A stretch of DNA of 7,467 bases from Dysgonamonadaceae bacterium (GCA_031284225.1 JAITAH010000198.1:1-7467), one strand, 5' to 3'. Counted from the first letter of the stretch, positions 1 to 7,434 are shown. Notes: generated by a model not told the origin, from the letters alone. Made by a program: numbers and translations.

Positions 1-2780
1 CCGCCACCGTTGAAGCGGGTATCAATGACAATGCCTTCTTTATTGTTAAATTTCCCCAGAATATCGGAATAAATGGAACGGAAACTGGGATCGCCCATGC
101 TTTCGATATGTACGTACCCCAACCGTCCGCCGGAGAGGCGTTCCACGTCGGCTTCGCGCAGTTTTACCCAGCGCCGGTAAAGCAATCCGTTTTGTTCGGT
201 TTGCGTGATGGGTTTAATCACTTCATCCCAACGCTCCTGATTGCCCGGATTGTAGAAAGACAATAGCGTCGGTTGACCGGCCATTTTATTCAGTAACCCG
301 AAATAATCCTGTCCTGCCTTGATTTTTTCTCCGTTGATTGCTTCAATGACGCATCCGGCTTTGACTTTGCTGGCGGCTTTGTCGAAAGGCCCTTTTTCGA
401 GCGCTTCGTCGATCAGTAAGCCGTCTTTGTCGTAGGTCCAGGAGAAAAGCAGACCCAAAGCGGCTGTAACGTCGGGATTGGTCGCCCCATGCGAATACCG
501 TCCGCCCGTGTGCGAGGTATTGAGTTCGCCCAACCATTCGCTCAACAATTCGGCGAAATCGTAATTGTTATTAATGTAAGGGAGAAATTTGGCATAGATT
601 TTCTTCAGTCCGTTCCAGTCCGCTCCGTGCATCGAGGTTGTATAAAAACGTTTCGCTTCCTGCGTCCATACATGGTTGAACATGTATTCGCGTTCGGCTG
701 CCAAATCCAAATCCATTCGGGCGGCAATGGGAATCGGTTTTTTCCTGCCGCTGGACAACGTGATTTTTTGCGGACTTCGTCCCAGAAGGAATAATTCTTT
801 GCCGTCTTTATCTAATACTAACGGTCCCCGTCCGGCTTCTTTGATTTCCAATTTCGTTTCCCGTGTGCGGGTATTGATGGACCACAGGTCGTATCCTTTT
901 TCAAACGAGGCTTGATAATAGAGTTTATCGCCCTCGTTGGTCAATACGGCATCTCCCAGCTCGGACGAGTTGGGAGTAAGACGCAGGATCCGTTCTTCGA
1001 TGTTTTCCAATTCCACTACAATGTCGTTCGATTTCTTGGTCGAATCGGCTTTGGCGGAGGCGTCTTTCTTTTTATTGGCCTTTTCTTCTTCCTGCAATAA
1101 TTGATAATCGTCGTCGCTCAAGCGGAATTTATCGTAGGCAGCTTGATTCATAAAAATAATCATGACATCGTTCAACGAACCCCACGAGGCATGGCTGCGC
1201 ATTCCGTAGCGTTCGGATTGAAACAGGATGGCATTGCCGTTCATCACCCAGCGCGGACTTTCGTCGGTATAACCGCTGTTGGTCAGGTTGATTACCGTTC
1301 CGCCTTGCGCGCTCACCAGACCGATATCGGAGTAGGGTTCGTGCCGGTTAGGAACGTAAGACAGGGTAAACCATTGGCTGTCGGGCGACCATTCATAATC
1401 AATCGAACCCGATGAATTGGGATTTTCCGAACCATCGGTAATCTGCCGGACTTTCTTTGTTGCAATGGTATAAACCATCAGTTTGTGCCGGTCTTCGATG
1501 AAAGCGATTTCTTTTCCGTCGGGCGAATATTTCGGATACATCCGTTCCGTTTCGGAAGCTTTAAACAAAGGTTCTTCGACGATTAAGGTAGCGTTGAAGA
1601 AATACGATTCTTCGGGGCGAACCCATTTAACGGAATACAAACTCCAAACCCCGGATTTTTCCGAAGCGTAAATCAATGATTTCCCGTCGGGAGCAAACGC
1701 CGGCATAGCGTCTTGTGCAGCCGATTCGGTGATTCGTTTGGTGTATTTGTAATCGACGGACGATACGAATATTTCGCCGCGCATTACGGAAGCAATCTGT
1801 TTCCCGTCGGACGAAACTGCTTGAGCGACGGCGCCTGTCCGGATGTCTTCGATTGCATTGTTCCGGACTTCTTCCGTGATTTGAACGTTCAGTTTTTTCG
1901 GTTTCCCATTTGCAGGCATCGTATAAATTTCGCCATCGTATCCGAAACAGAGCGTACCGTTTCCAGCGATGGTCAGAAAACGCACGGGATTCGTCTTGAA
2001 ATTCGTAACCGGACGAACTTTCGACGGATCGGACAGCGAAAAGGCATGGACATTGTAAGCGCCTGAGCGTTCGCTCAAAAAATACACCGTAGTATTATCG
2101 GGACTCAGTACGGGAGAAGTATCTTCGCCCGCATCCCCAATCAGTTGCGTATAACGGTGAGTTGTTAAGTCATATTTCCAGATATCGCGGGTTACGGACG
2201 AGGTATGATGTTTCCGCCAAGTATCTTCAATGCCTTTTTTATCCTGAAAAACAAAGCTTTTCCCGTCGCGGGCAAAACAGATATTTTCGGCCGACGTAGC
2301 CAGAATTTGTTCGGGACGTCCGCCCGTTACCGGTATTTTATATAACTCCGACATGGCGCGGTGAGGAAAAGCTGCACTTTGCGCCGGCGCCTGGATTTTA
2401 GCGCCGAAAACAACGTATTTTCCGTCGGGCGTAAAACTGTAAGGCGATTCGTTGCCCGAAAAAGTGGTCAACCGTGTGGCGTTTCCCCCGTTAACGGACG
2501 TAATGTAGATATCGAAATTGCCGAAACGGTTGCTGGCAAAGGCGATGTTTTTACCATCGGGCGACCAAACCGGCATATAATCATGCGCTTCGTGCATGGT
2601 CAGTTGCCGCGCTGCGCCGCCATTGACCGGCACAATATAAATATCGCCTTTGTAAGAGAAGGCCACTTGCGATCCGTCGGGAGAGATGGACGGATACCTT
2701 AACCATAGCGGATTAGCCGCTTGTGCAAAAGCAACTGTAAATAAAGCAATTGCAAACATTGATAATCGGATAGATTTCAT
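1..2780 (-). CDS. Secreted tricorn-like S41 peptidase with N-terminal beta-propeller (3' end outside window)
   Basis: The reading frame is open from an ATG at 2780 to the left edge: 926 codons, no stop. Residues 1-21 form a signal peptide (MKSIRLSMFAIALFTVAFAQA), so the protein should act in the periplasm or be anchored there. Residues about 26-550 hold repeated WD40-like (PD40) blades with SPDG-type turns; the Asp lies at 35, 75, 119, 172, 228, 325, 365, 421 and 467. A Lys/Glu-rich stretch follows at about 558-580. Residues about 690-765 match the helical C1 domain of tricorn proteases (FNHVW, MHGADW, GELNTSHTGGR). Ser756-His757 align by motif with the Ser745-His746 pair of Thermoplasma tricorn. 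A PDZ-like domain follows (about 770-850), then the S41 core up to IDTRFNGG at the edge. The nucleophilic Ser and the Glu of the tetrad would lie in the missing part, roughly 150 residues by family length. Inferred role: degradation of peptides or misfolded protein; the substrate is unknown. Confidence 0.93.
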   Translation of the reverse strand, partial: MKSIRLSMFAIALFTVAFAQAANPLWLRYPSISPDGSQVAFSYKGDIYIVPVNGGAARQLTMHEAHDYMPVWSPDGKNIAFASNRFGNFDIYITSVNGGNATRLTTFSGNESPYSFTPDGKYVVFGAKIQAPAQSAAFPHRAMSELYKIPVTGGRPEQILATSAENICFARDGKSFVFQDKKGIEDTWRKHHTSSVTRDIWKYDLTTHRYTQLIGDAGEDTSPVLSPDNTTVYFLSERSGAYNVHAFSLSDPSKVRPVTNFKTNPVRFLTIAGNGTLCFGYDGEIYTMPANGKPKKLNVQITEEVRNNAIEDIRTGAVAQAVSSDGKQIASVMRGEIFVSSVDYKYTKRITESAAQDAMPAFAPDGKSLIYASEKSGVWSLYSVKWVRPEESYFFNATLIVEEPLFKASETERMYPKYSPDGKEIAFIEDRHKLMVYTIATKKVRQITDGSENPNSSGSIDYEWSPDSQWFTLSYVPNRHEPYSDIGLVSAQGGTVINLTNSGYTDESPRWVMNGNAILFQSERYGMRSHASWGSLNDVMIIFMNQAAYDKFRLSDDDYQLLQEEEKANKKKDASAKADSTKKSNDIVVELENIEERILRLTPNSSELGDAVLTNEGDKLYYQASFEKGYDLWSINTRTRETKLEIKEAGRGPLVLDKDGKELFLLGRSPQKITLSSGRKKPIPIAARMDLDLAAEREYMFNHVWTQEAKRFYTTSMHGADWNGLKKIYAKFLPYINNNYDFAELLSEWLGELNTSHTGGRYSHGATNPDVTAALGLLFSWTYDKDGLLIDEALEKGPFDKAASKVKAGCVIEAINGEKIKAGQDYFGLLNKMAGQPTLLSFYNPGNQERWDEVIKPITQTEQNGLLYRRWVKLREADVERLSGGRLGYVHIESMGDPSFRSIYSDILGKFNNKEGIVIDTRFNGG

Positions 2781-2809
2781 TCGAACAAATAAATTTAAAA
2801 ATTGTTTAT

Positions 2810-2818
2810 GCAAAGGTA
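2810..2818 (-). promoter_or_regulatory. -7 promoter box for the tricorn-like peptidase gene
   Basis: On the minus strand this reads TACCTTTGC, an exact match to the Bacteroidota -7 consensus TAnnTTTG. It lies 29 bases upstream of the ATG at 2780, which implies a start near 2803 and a leader of about 20-25 bases. No TTTG-like -33 element is evident 19-21 bases further upstream; that stretch is A/T-rich and overlaps the opposing promoter. Confidence 0.65.
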
Positions 2819-2841
2819 AAATTTTTCCTGTAAAATTTTAC

Positions 2842-2850
2842 TACCTTTGC
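2842..2850 (+). promoter_or_regulatory. -7 promoter box for the riboswitch-controlled receptor gene
   Basis: TACCTTTGC on the plus strand matches TAnnTTTG exactly and is identical to the box of the divergent promoter. The predicted transcript start, about 5-9 bases downstream, falls at about 2855-2859, right where the TPP aptamer P1 stem begins. This agreement between two independent signals supports the call. The -33 position is only A/T-rich. Confidence 0.7.
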
Positions 2851-2857
2851 GGTCGAT

Positions 2858-2934
2858 ATCTTTAGGGGTGCCCTTCGGGCTGAGATTATACCCTTTGAAC
2901 CTGAACAGGATCATGCCTGCGGAGGGACAAAGAT
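2858..2934 (+). promoter_or_regulatory. TPP riboswitch (THI box) aptamer
   Basis: The conserved thi-box elements appear in order: GGGGTGCCC, CTGAGA (2880-2885), ACCC (2890-2893), TTGAACCTGAACAGG, ATCATGCCTGCGGAGGGA. P1 pairs ATCTTT (2858-2863) with AAAGAT (2929-2934). P2 pairs GGGT (2866-2869) with ACCC (2890-2893). P3 is a very short GCCC-TTC-GGGC hairpin (2870-2880). P5 pairs CAGG (2906-2909) with CCTG (2916-2919) around ATCATG. This class binds thiamine pyrophosphate and normally switches off the downstream gene when thiamine is plentiful. It sits 50 bases before the ATG of the TonB-dependent receptor, in the same direction. Confidence 0.96.
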
Positions 2935-2994
2935 CACAATCTATCTCATTTCCCCTTTTTTGTTGAATATTAATAGTTTTTACAATGAAAAAGG
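2935..2994 (+). promoter_or_regulatory. Candidate riboswitch expression platform
   Basis: The leader between the aptamer and the receptor start contains CCCCTTTTTT (2952-2961). Its CCTTTTT part (2954-2960) is perfectly complementary to AAAAAGG (2988-2994), which directly follows the ATG at 2985-2987, so folding would put the start codon in the loop. The same CCCCT (2952-2956) is complementary to AGGGG (2864-2868) in the aptamer, which offers a mutually exclusive pairing. A terminator-like alternative, GGGA (2924-2927) with TCCC (2951-2954) ahead of the T-run, would compete with P1 and so fits a ligand-off switch poorly. Pairings this short and A/T-rich can arise by chance. Confidence 0.35.
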
Positions 2995-5225
2995 TTTTTT
3001 TATTTTTGACGGCCGCCGTTTGGCCTTTGTTCTCACTTTTCTCTCAAGAAAAAAACAACGACAGTATTAAATTCCGGCAGTTGCAGGAAGTGGAAATCAT
3101 GTCTGTTCGAGCGAACGACAAAACGCCGGTTGCGTATTCCAACATGACTAAACAGGACATCGAAACGCGTAATTTTGGACAGGATATTCCTTTTTTAATT
3201 ACGCAGACTCCTTCGGTGCTAACCACTTCGGATGCAGGTACCGGCATTGGCTACACCGGATTCCGCGTGCGGGGAACAGACGCCAACCGCATCAACATAA
3301 CGGCCAATGGCGTTCCGCTGAACGATTCCGAATCGCACGGCGTGTTTTGGGTGAATATGCCTGATTTTGCTTCTTCTTTACAGGATTTGCAGGTGCAACG
3401 CGGAGTAGGAACTTCGACCAACGGCGCCGGCGCTTTCGGAGCTTCTATCAATATGAAAACGGAAAATATTCCGCAAAAGGCGTATAGCGAATTGAATACG
3501 GGATTCGGTTCGTTGAATACGGCCAAAGCTACGTTCAAAGTGGGTAGCGGAACCGTCGGCAAGCATTTTGCGTTCGATGCCCGGTTGTCGTCGATTACTT
3601 CCGATGGATTTATTGATCGCGCCAGTGTGGATTTGAAGTCGTATTTTGCACAAGGCGCTTATTTTGCAGGAAATACCTTGATTAAACTGATTACTTTCGG
3701 CGGAACCGAAAAAACGTACCATGCTTGGGACGGCGTTCCGCAAGAAGAATTGGAAAAAGGAAACCGAACGTATAATTCCAGCGGATATATGGGCGATGAT
3801 GAAAACGGTCATCCATTGTATTACAAAGATCAAACCGATAATTACCGCCAAACGCATTATCAACTCAGCCTTTTGCAGCAATTGCCGCTGAATTTCAAAT
3901 GGAACGTCGCTTTGCATTATACGCGCGGCGACGGCTATTATGAAGAATATAAATCGGCCAGAAAGTTGATTGAATACGGATTGAAACCATTGGTTGACCC
4001 AGAGGGTAATTCGATAACAAAAAGTGATTTAGTGCGTCAAAAGCATTTGGCCAATGATTTTTACGGTGGCATTTTTTCGTTGGATTATAACAAAGAAAAA
4101 TGGACTGTTTCGCTGGGCGGCGGCGCCAATTACTACGATGGCAATCATTTCGGATGGGTAAAATGGGTTCAAAATTATGCGTTCGACTCTTCGTTCGCCC
4201 CGAATCACGAATATTATCGGGGGACGGGCCAAAAAACGGATGCTACTATTTATTTGAAAGCCAATTATCAACTATTGAATCAGTTAAATCTTTACGGCGA
4301 TTGGCAATATCGTTTCATCGACTATCAAATTAAAGGCAAAAACGATACTTGGGACTGGATAAATAACGAAATGCAAAGGTTGAATGTGAATGAACAATTC
4401 CGCTTTTTCAATCCGAAAGCCGGTCTGTTTTATCAGATGACTGTTCAAAACAGTGTGTATGCTTCCTTTGCCGTCGCCCATCGCGAACCGAACCGCAATA
4501 ATTACACCGACGCAAGTTTTAACGAAGCGCCGAAACCGGAACGACTGTTTGATTACGAACTGGGCTATAAGTTTAACAATAAACGGTTTGAAGCCGGTCT
4601 GAATCTGTATTATATGCGCTATAAAGACCAGTTGGTTTTGACCGGAAAAGTAAACGACATCGGCGAGCCGCTGACTTCAAACGTACCGGATAGTTATCGC
4701 GCAGGAGCCGAACTGACGGCGGCCGCCAAAATCACTTCGTGGCTTGATTGGAACGGCCATTTGACATTGAGCGAAAACAAAATCCACCATTTTACCGAAT
4801 ACGTCGAAGATTGGGAAACCGGAAATTTTGAAGCCGGCTATCTGGGAACAACGCCCATCGCTTACGCTCCGAATATCATCGCCGGCAGTTTGTTCACGGC
4901 GCATTATAAAGCTTTCGCGATTGGATTGCAATCCAATTATGCAGGTAAGCAGTACATGGATAATTCGGGCAGTGAAAGCCGGAAAATCAATGCTTATTTC
5001 GTCAATAATCTGCGTTGCGCTTATACGTTTTATCCCGGCAATCCGAAATCCATAGAATTGGCTTGCAGCGTGAATAATCTGTTGAATGAAAAATACGAAA
5101 GTAACGGTTATGTCTGGTACACTTGGTACGAGGGTTCCGGAGACAACCGCAAGCGCGGCAACGATTTGCGTTATTTCCCCCAGGCGGGAACAACGGTTTT
5201 GATTCATTTGGCAGTAAAGTTTTAA
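2985..5225 (+). CDS. TonB-dependent outer-membrane receptor, probable thiamine transporter (OMthi-like)
   Basis: The product is a 746-residue outer-membrane receptor. Residues 1-20 look like a signal peptide (MKKVFLFLTAAVWPLFSLFS). LQEVEIMSVRA (33-43) is a TonB-box-like region. The plug spans about 45-158, with FRVRGTDANRINITANGVPLND and a GVGTSTNGAGAFGASINM end. The barrel fills the rest and ends in TTVLIHLAVKF with the usual C-terminal Phe. The N-terminal carboxypeptidase-regulatory-like domain of SusC-type glycan receptors is absent, and no SusD-like gene follows, so polysaccharide uptake is unlikely. A TPP riboswitch lies directly upstream, as for the thiamine receptor OMthi of Bacteroides thetaiotaomicron; thiamine or a derivative as substrate is inferred from that. 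No inner-membrane thiamine transporter or thi gene follows; the next gene is rpsA. The ATG is preceded by A/T-rich sequence without a Shine-Dalgarno motif, as is normal in this phylum. Confidence 0.92.
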   Translation: MKKVFLFLTAAVWPLFSLFSQEKNNDSIKFRQLQEVEIMSVRANDKTPVAYSNMTKQDIETRNFGQDIPFLITQTPSVLTTSDAGTGIGYTGFRVRGTDANRINITANGVPLNDSESHGVFWVNMPDFASSLQDLQVQRGVGTSTNGAGAFGASINMKTENIPQKAYSELNTGFGSLNTAKATFKVGSGTVGKHFAFDARLSSITSDGFIDRASVDLKSYFAQGAYFAGNTLIKLITFGGTEKTYHAWDGVPQEELEKGNRTYNSSGYMGDDENGHPLYYKDQTDNYRQTHYQLSLLQQLPLNFKWNVALHYTRGDGYYEEYKSARKLIEYGLKPLVDPEGNSITKSDLVRQKHLANDFYGGIFSLDYNKEKWTVSLGGGANYYDGNHFGWVKWVQNYAFDSSFAPNHEYYRGTGQKTDATIYLKANYQLLNQLNLYGDWQYRFIDYQIKGKNDTWDWINNEMQRLNVNEQFRFFNPKAGLFYQMTVQNSVYASFAVAHREPNRNNYTDASFNEAPKPERLFDYELGYKFNNKRFEAGLNLYYMRYKDQLVLTGKVNDIGEPLTSNVPDSYRAGAELTAAAKITSWLDWNGHLTLSENKIHHFTEYVEDWETGNFEAGYLGTTPIAYAPNIIAGSLFTAHYKAFAIGLQSNYAGKQYMDNSGSESRKINAYFVNNLRCAYTFYPGNPKSIELACSVNNLLNEKYESNGYVWYTWYEGSGDNRKRGNDLRYFPQAGTTVLIHLAVKF

Positions 5226-5258
5226 TATTGTTGAACCGCAAGAAAAAGGCTGAAATTC

Positions 5259-5290
5259 ATTGAAAATCAGAATTTAAAATGTAACTTTGC
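5259..5290 (+). promoter_or_regulatory. Promoter of rpsA
   Basis: TAACTTTGC (5282-5290) matches the Bacteroidota -7 box TAnnTTTG. ATTG (5259-5262) differs by one base from the -33 box TTTG and is separated from it by 19 bases, the expected spacing. Transcription should start near 5297, leaving an A/T-rich leader of about 50 bases before the ATG at 5350. No Shine-Dalgarno sequence is visible in that leader. Confidence 0.75.
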
Positions 5291-5349
5291 AGCCGTTTTT
5301 ATCGACAATATAATGTCTAACGTATTAATAAACAAATTTTTTACAAGTA

Positions 5350-7434
5350 ATGAGCGAAGAATTAATTCAAGAACAACCGGTCGAAAAAGTAGCTGCAACG
5401 CAAGAAACAGCCGGTACGATTGACGTTCCCGCAGAAGAAAAAACCCCGGTAACGGAAACTGCGGTAGAAGAACCCCTGGTAGAAGAAACTCCGATAGCGG
5501 AGGCTGCGGTAGAAGAACCTCTGGTAGAAGAAACTCCGGCAGCGGAGGCTGTGGTAGAAACTCCCGTAGCGGAAGAAAGTCCAGCCCCTGAGGCCGAAGT
5601 ACAAAAAGAACCGGAAAAAGCGCCGAAAGAAAAAAAAGCGCTCGCGCCGAAAGCTGATTTCGATTGGGATACCTACGAAAAAGGCGATGATTACGACGGA
5701 GTAGGTAAAGAAAAGTTGATTGAAACCTACAACCAATCGTTGAACAAAATCAACGACCGCGAAGTGGTAATAGGTAAAGTTACCGCGATGAACAAACGCG
5801 AAGTCGTGATTAATATCGGTTACAAATCCGATGGCGTGATTTCGATGACCGAATTTCGTTATAACCCCGATTTGAAAGTGGGCGACGAAGTGGAAGTTTA
5901 TATCGAAAGTCAGGAAGATAAAAAAGGACAATTGATCCTTTCTCATAAAAAAGCGCGTGCAAGCCGTTCGTGGGATCGGGTCAACCAGGCGCTCGAAACC
6001 GACGAAATTGTGAAAGGGTACGTGAAATGCCGCACCAAAGGCGGTATGATTGTCGATGTATTCGGTATCGAAGCATTCTTGCCCGGTTCGCAAATCGACG
6101 TGAAACCCATTCGCGATTACGATGTATTCGTTGATAAAACCATGGAGTTCAAAGTGGTAAAAATCAATCAAGAATTTAAAAACGTAGTCGTTTCACACAA
6201 AGCGCTGATTGAAGCCGAACTGGAACAACAGAAAAAAGACATTATCGCCGGATTGGAAAAAGGCCAGATTTTGGAAGGGGTGGTCAAAAACATCACCAGC
6301 TACGGCGTATTCATCGACTTGGGCGGCGTGGACGGCTTAATCCACATTACCGACTTGAGTTGGGGACGTGTTTCGCATCCGGAAGAAATCGTTAAATTGG
6401 ATGAAAAAATCAGTGTAGTAATCTTGGATTTCGACAACGAAAAGAAACGGATTGCTCTCGGTTTGAAACAATTGACTCCGCATCCGTGGAATGCTTTGGA
6501 TGAAAATCTGAAAGTAGGCGACGTCGTAAAAGGTAAAGTGGTTGTGATGGCCGATTACGGCGCATTCATCGAAATCGCTCCGGGCGTTGAAGGCTTAATT
6601 CACGTTTCGGAAATGAGCTGGACGCAACACCTGCGCAGCGCCCAAGATTTTATGAAGGTGGGCGACGAAATTGAAGCCGCGATATTGACATTAGACCGTG
6701 AAGAACGGAAAATGTCGCTGGGTATCAAACAATTGAAGCCCGATCCGTGGGAAAATATAGAAGAGAAATACGCCATTGGCGCCAAACATACGGCTAAGGT
6801 TCGTAATTTCACTAATTTCGGTATATTTGTAGAAATCGAGGAAGGCGTTGAAGGCTTGATCCATATTTCAGACCTTTCGTGGACGAAGAAAGTTAAACAT
6901 CCGAGCGAATTTACTTCCATCGGCTCCGAAATCGAAGTCCAAGTACTGGAAATTGACAAGGAAAACCGTCGCTTGAGCTTGGGTCATAAGCAGTTGGAAG
7001 AAAATCCCTGGGATGTATTCGAAACCATCTTCATCGTAGGTTCGATACACGAAGGAACGATCATCGAATTGTTGGACAAAGGCGCTGTCATTACGCTTCC
7101 CTATGGCGTTGAGGGTTTTGCAACTCCCAAACATTTGGTGAAGGAAGACGGTTCGCAAGCCGCTCTGGACGAAAAATTAGGATTCAAAGTCATTGAATTT
7201 AATAAAGATTCCAAACGGATTATCTTGTCGCACAGCCGCATTTTCGAAGATGAACAACGTGCTGAAGCTAAGAAGGAAAAAGAAGCGGTAGCCGCTCCGT
7301 CCGAAAAGAAATCGAAAAAATCGAAAAAGGAAAAAGAAGAAGTTTTGCCTCAACCGTCCATGGAACGGACTACGCTGGGCGATATTTCCGAATTGGCCGA
7401 ATTGAAAGAAAAAATGACTGGAAATAAAGACTGA
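5350..7434 (+). CDS. rpsA: 30S ribosomal protein S1 with acidic N-terminal extension
   Basis: The product is 694 residues and has six S1 (OB-fold) RNA-binding domains at about 137-201, 218-286, 305-375, 390-462, 477-549 and 564-632. Domains 3-5 are the most canonical, with GVFIDLGGVDGLIHITDLSW-type cores, and each ends in a LGxKQL motif followed by PW. S1 binds mRNA on the 30S subunit and helps initiate translation of structured messages. Residues 1-100 are a low-complexity Glu/Pro/Ala/Val extension; the part that resembles other Bacteroidota S1 proteins begins near ADFDWDTYEKG (102-112). Without the extension the length is about 590 residues, typical for the phylum. The C-terminus (633-694) is charged, with a Lys-rich run at 641-664. 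The ATG at 5350 is preferred because it follows a well-placed promoter and the frame is coding-like throughout. The gene has its own promoter and is probably transcribed apart from the receptor. Confidence 0.97.
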   Translation: MSEELIQEQPVEKVAATQETAGTIDVPAEEKTPVTETAVEEPLVEETPIAEAAVEEPLVEETPAAEAVVETPVAEESPAPEAEVQKEPEKAPKEKKALAPKADFDWDTYEKGDDYDGVGKEKLIETYNQSLNKINDREVVIGKVTAMNKREVVINIGYKSDGVISMTEFRYNPDLKVGDEVEVYIESQEDKKGQLILSHKKARASRSWDRVNQALETDEIVKGYVKCRTKGGMIVDVFGIEAFLPGSQIDVKPIRDYDVFVDKTMEFKVVKINQEFKNVVVSHKALIEAELEQQKKDIIAGLEKGQILEGVVKNITSYGVFIDLGGVDGLIHITDLSWGRVSHPEEIVKLDEKISVVILDFDNEKKRIALGLKQLTPHPWNALDENLKVGDVVKGKVVVMADYGAFIEIAPGVEGLIHVSEMSWTQHLRSAQDFMKVGDEIEAAILTLDREERKMSLGIKQLKPDPWENIEEKYAIGAKHTAKVRNFTNFGIFVEIEEGVEGLIHISDLSWTKKVKHPSEFTSIGSEIEVQVLEIDKENRRLSLGHKQLEENPWDVFETIFIVGSIHEGTIIELLDKGAVITLPYGVEGFATPKHLVKEDGSQAALDEKLGFKVIEFNKDSKRIILSHSRIFEDEQRAEAKKEKEAVAAPSEKKSKKSKKEKEEVLPQPSMERTTLGDISELAELKEKMTGNKD
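5461..5580 (+). repeat. 45-bp in-frame tandem duplication in rpsA, plus a degenerate partial copy
   Basis: Unit 1 (5461-5505) and unit 2 (5506-5550) match at 42 of 45 bases. They encode AVEEPLVEETPIAEA (residues 38-52) and AVEEPLVEETPAAEA (53-67). A shorter, related segment (5551-5580, VVETPVAEES) follows. The unit length is a multiple of three, so copy-number change keeps the frame. The repeat lies entirely in the acidic extension, before the first S1 domain. Confidence 0.9.

Larger units (their letters stand above)
2810..2850. repeat. Inverted repeat formed by divergent -7 boxes, enclosing two GTAAAATTTT copies
   Basis: The outer arms GCAAAGGTA (2810-2818) and TACCTTTGC (2842-2850) are perfect 9-base inverted repeats 23 bases apart. 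Between and overlapping them, GTAAAATTTT occurs twice in direct orientation at 2816-2825 and 2830-2839, 14 bases apart. The second copy lies within the perfect palindrome TAAAATTTTA (2831-2840). The arms are explained by two promoters facing apart. The inner repeats may be a regulator site or only A/T-rich promoter DNA. Confidence 0.6.

Noticed and set aside
1500..2680. Recurring word TTTTCCGTCGGGCG and variants, spaced irregularly
   Set aside because: Each copy is the minus-strand coding for a SPDGK-type turn of a propeller blade in the peptidase. Spacing varies and flanks differ, so it is a protein repeat and not a CRISPR array or DNA element.
489..2702. Several short plus-strand open frames of 60-117 codons
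   Set aside because: They lie antisense to the unbroken tricorn-like frame, which has a signal peptide and domain motifs. Their compositions show no recognisable motif.
2924..2961. GGGA/TCCC plus AGAT/ATCT hairpin followed by a T-run, as an intrinsic terminator after the riboswitch
   Set aside because: The stem is broken by a large internal loop and uses the 3' strand of P1, so it would form only when the aptamer is open, opposite to the expected thiamine-off logic.
3378..3917. A 179-codon open frame on the minus strand inside the receptor gene
   Set aside because: The opposite strand encodes the conserved plug and early barrel of the TonB-dependent receptor. The antisense product has no recognisable features.
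5250..5270. CTGA...TCAG hairpin as a terminator of the receptor gene
   Set aside because: The stem is only four pairs with a 13-base loop, has no T-run behind it and overlaps the -33 region of the rpsA promoter.
5362..6171. A 269-codon open frame on the minus strand inside rpsA
   Set aside because: Its product is dominated by Phe, Arg and Tyr because it mirrors Glu/Lys-rich codons of S1. It has no promoter or recognisable domain and is a shadow frame.
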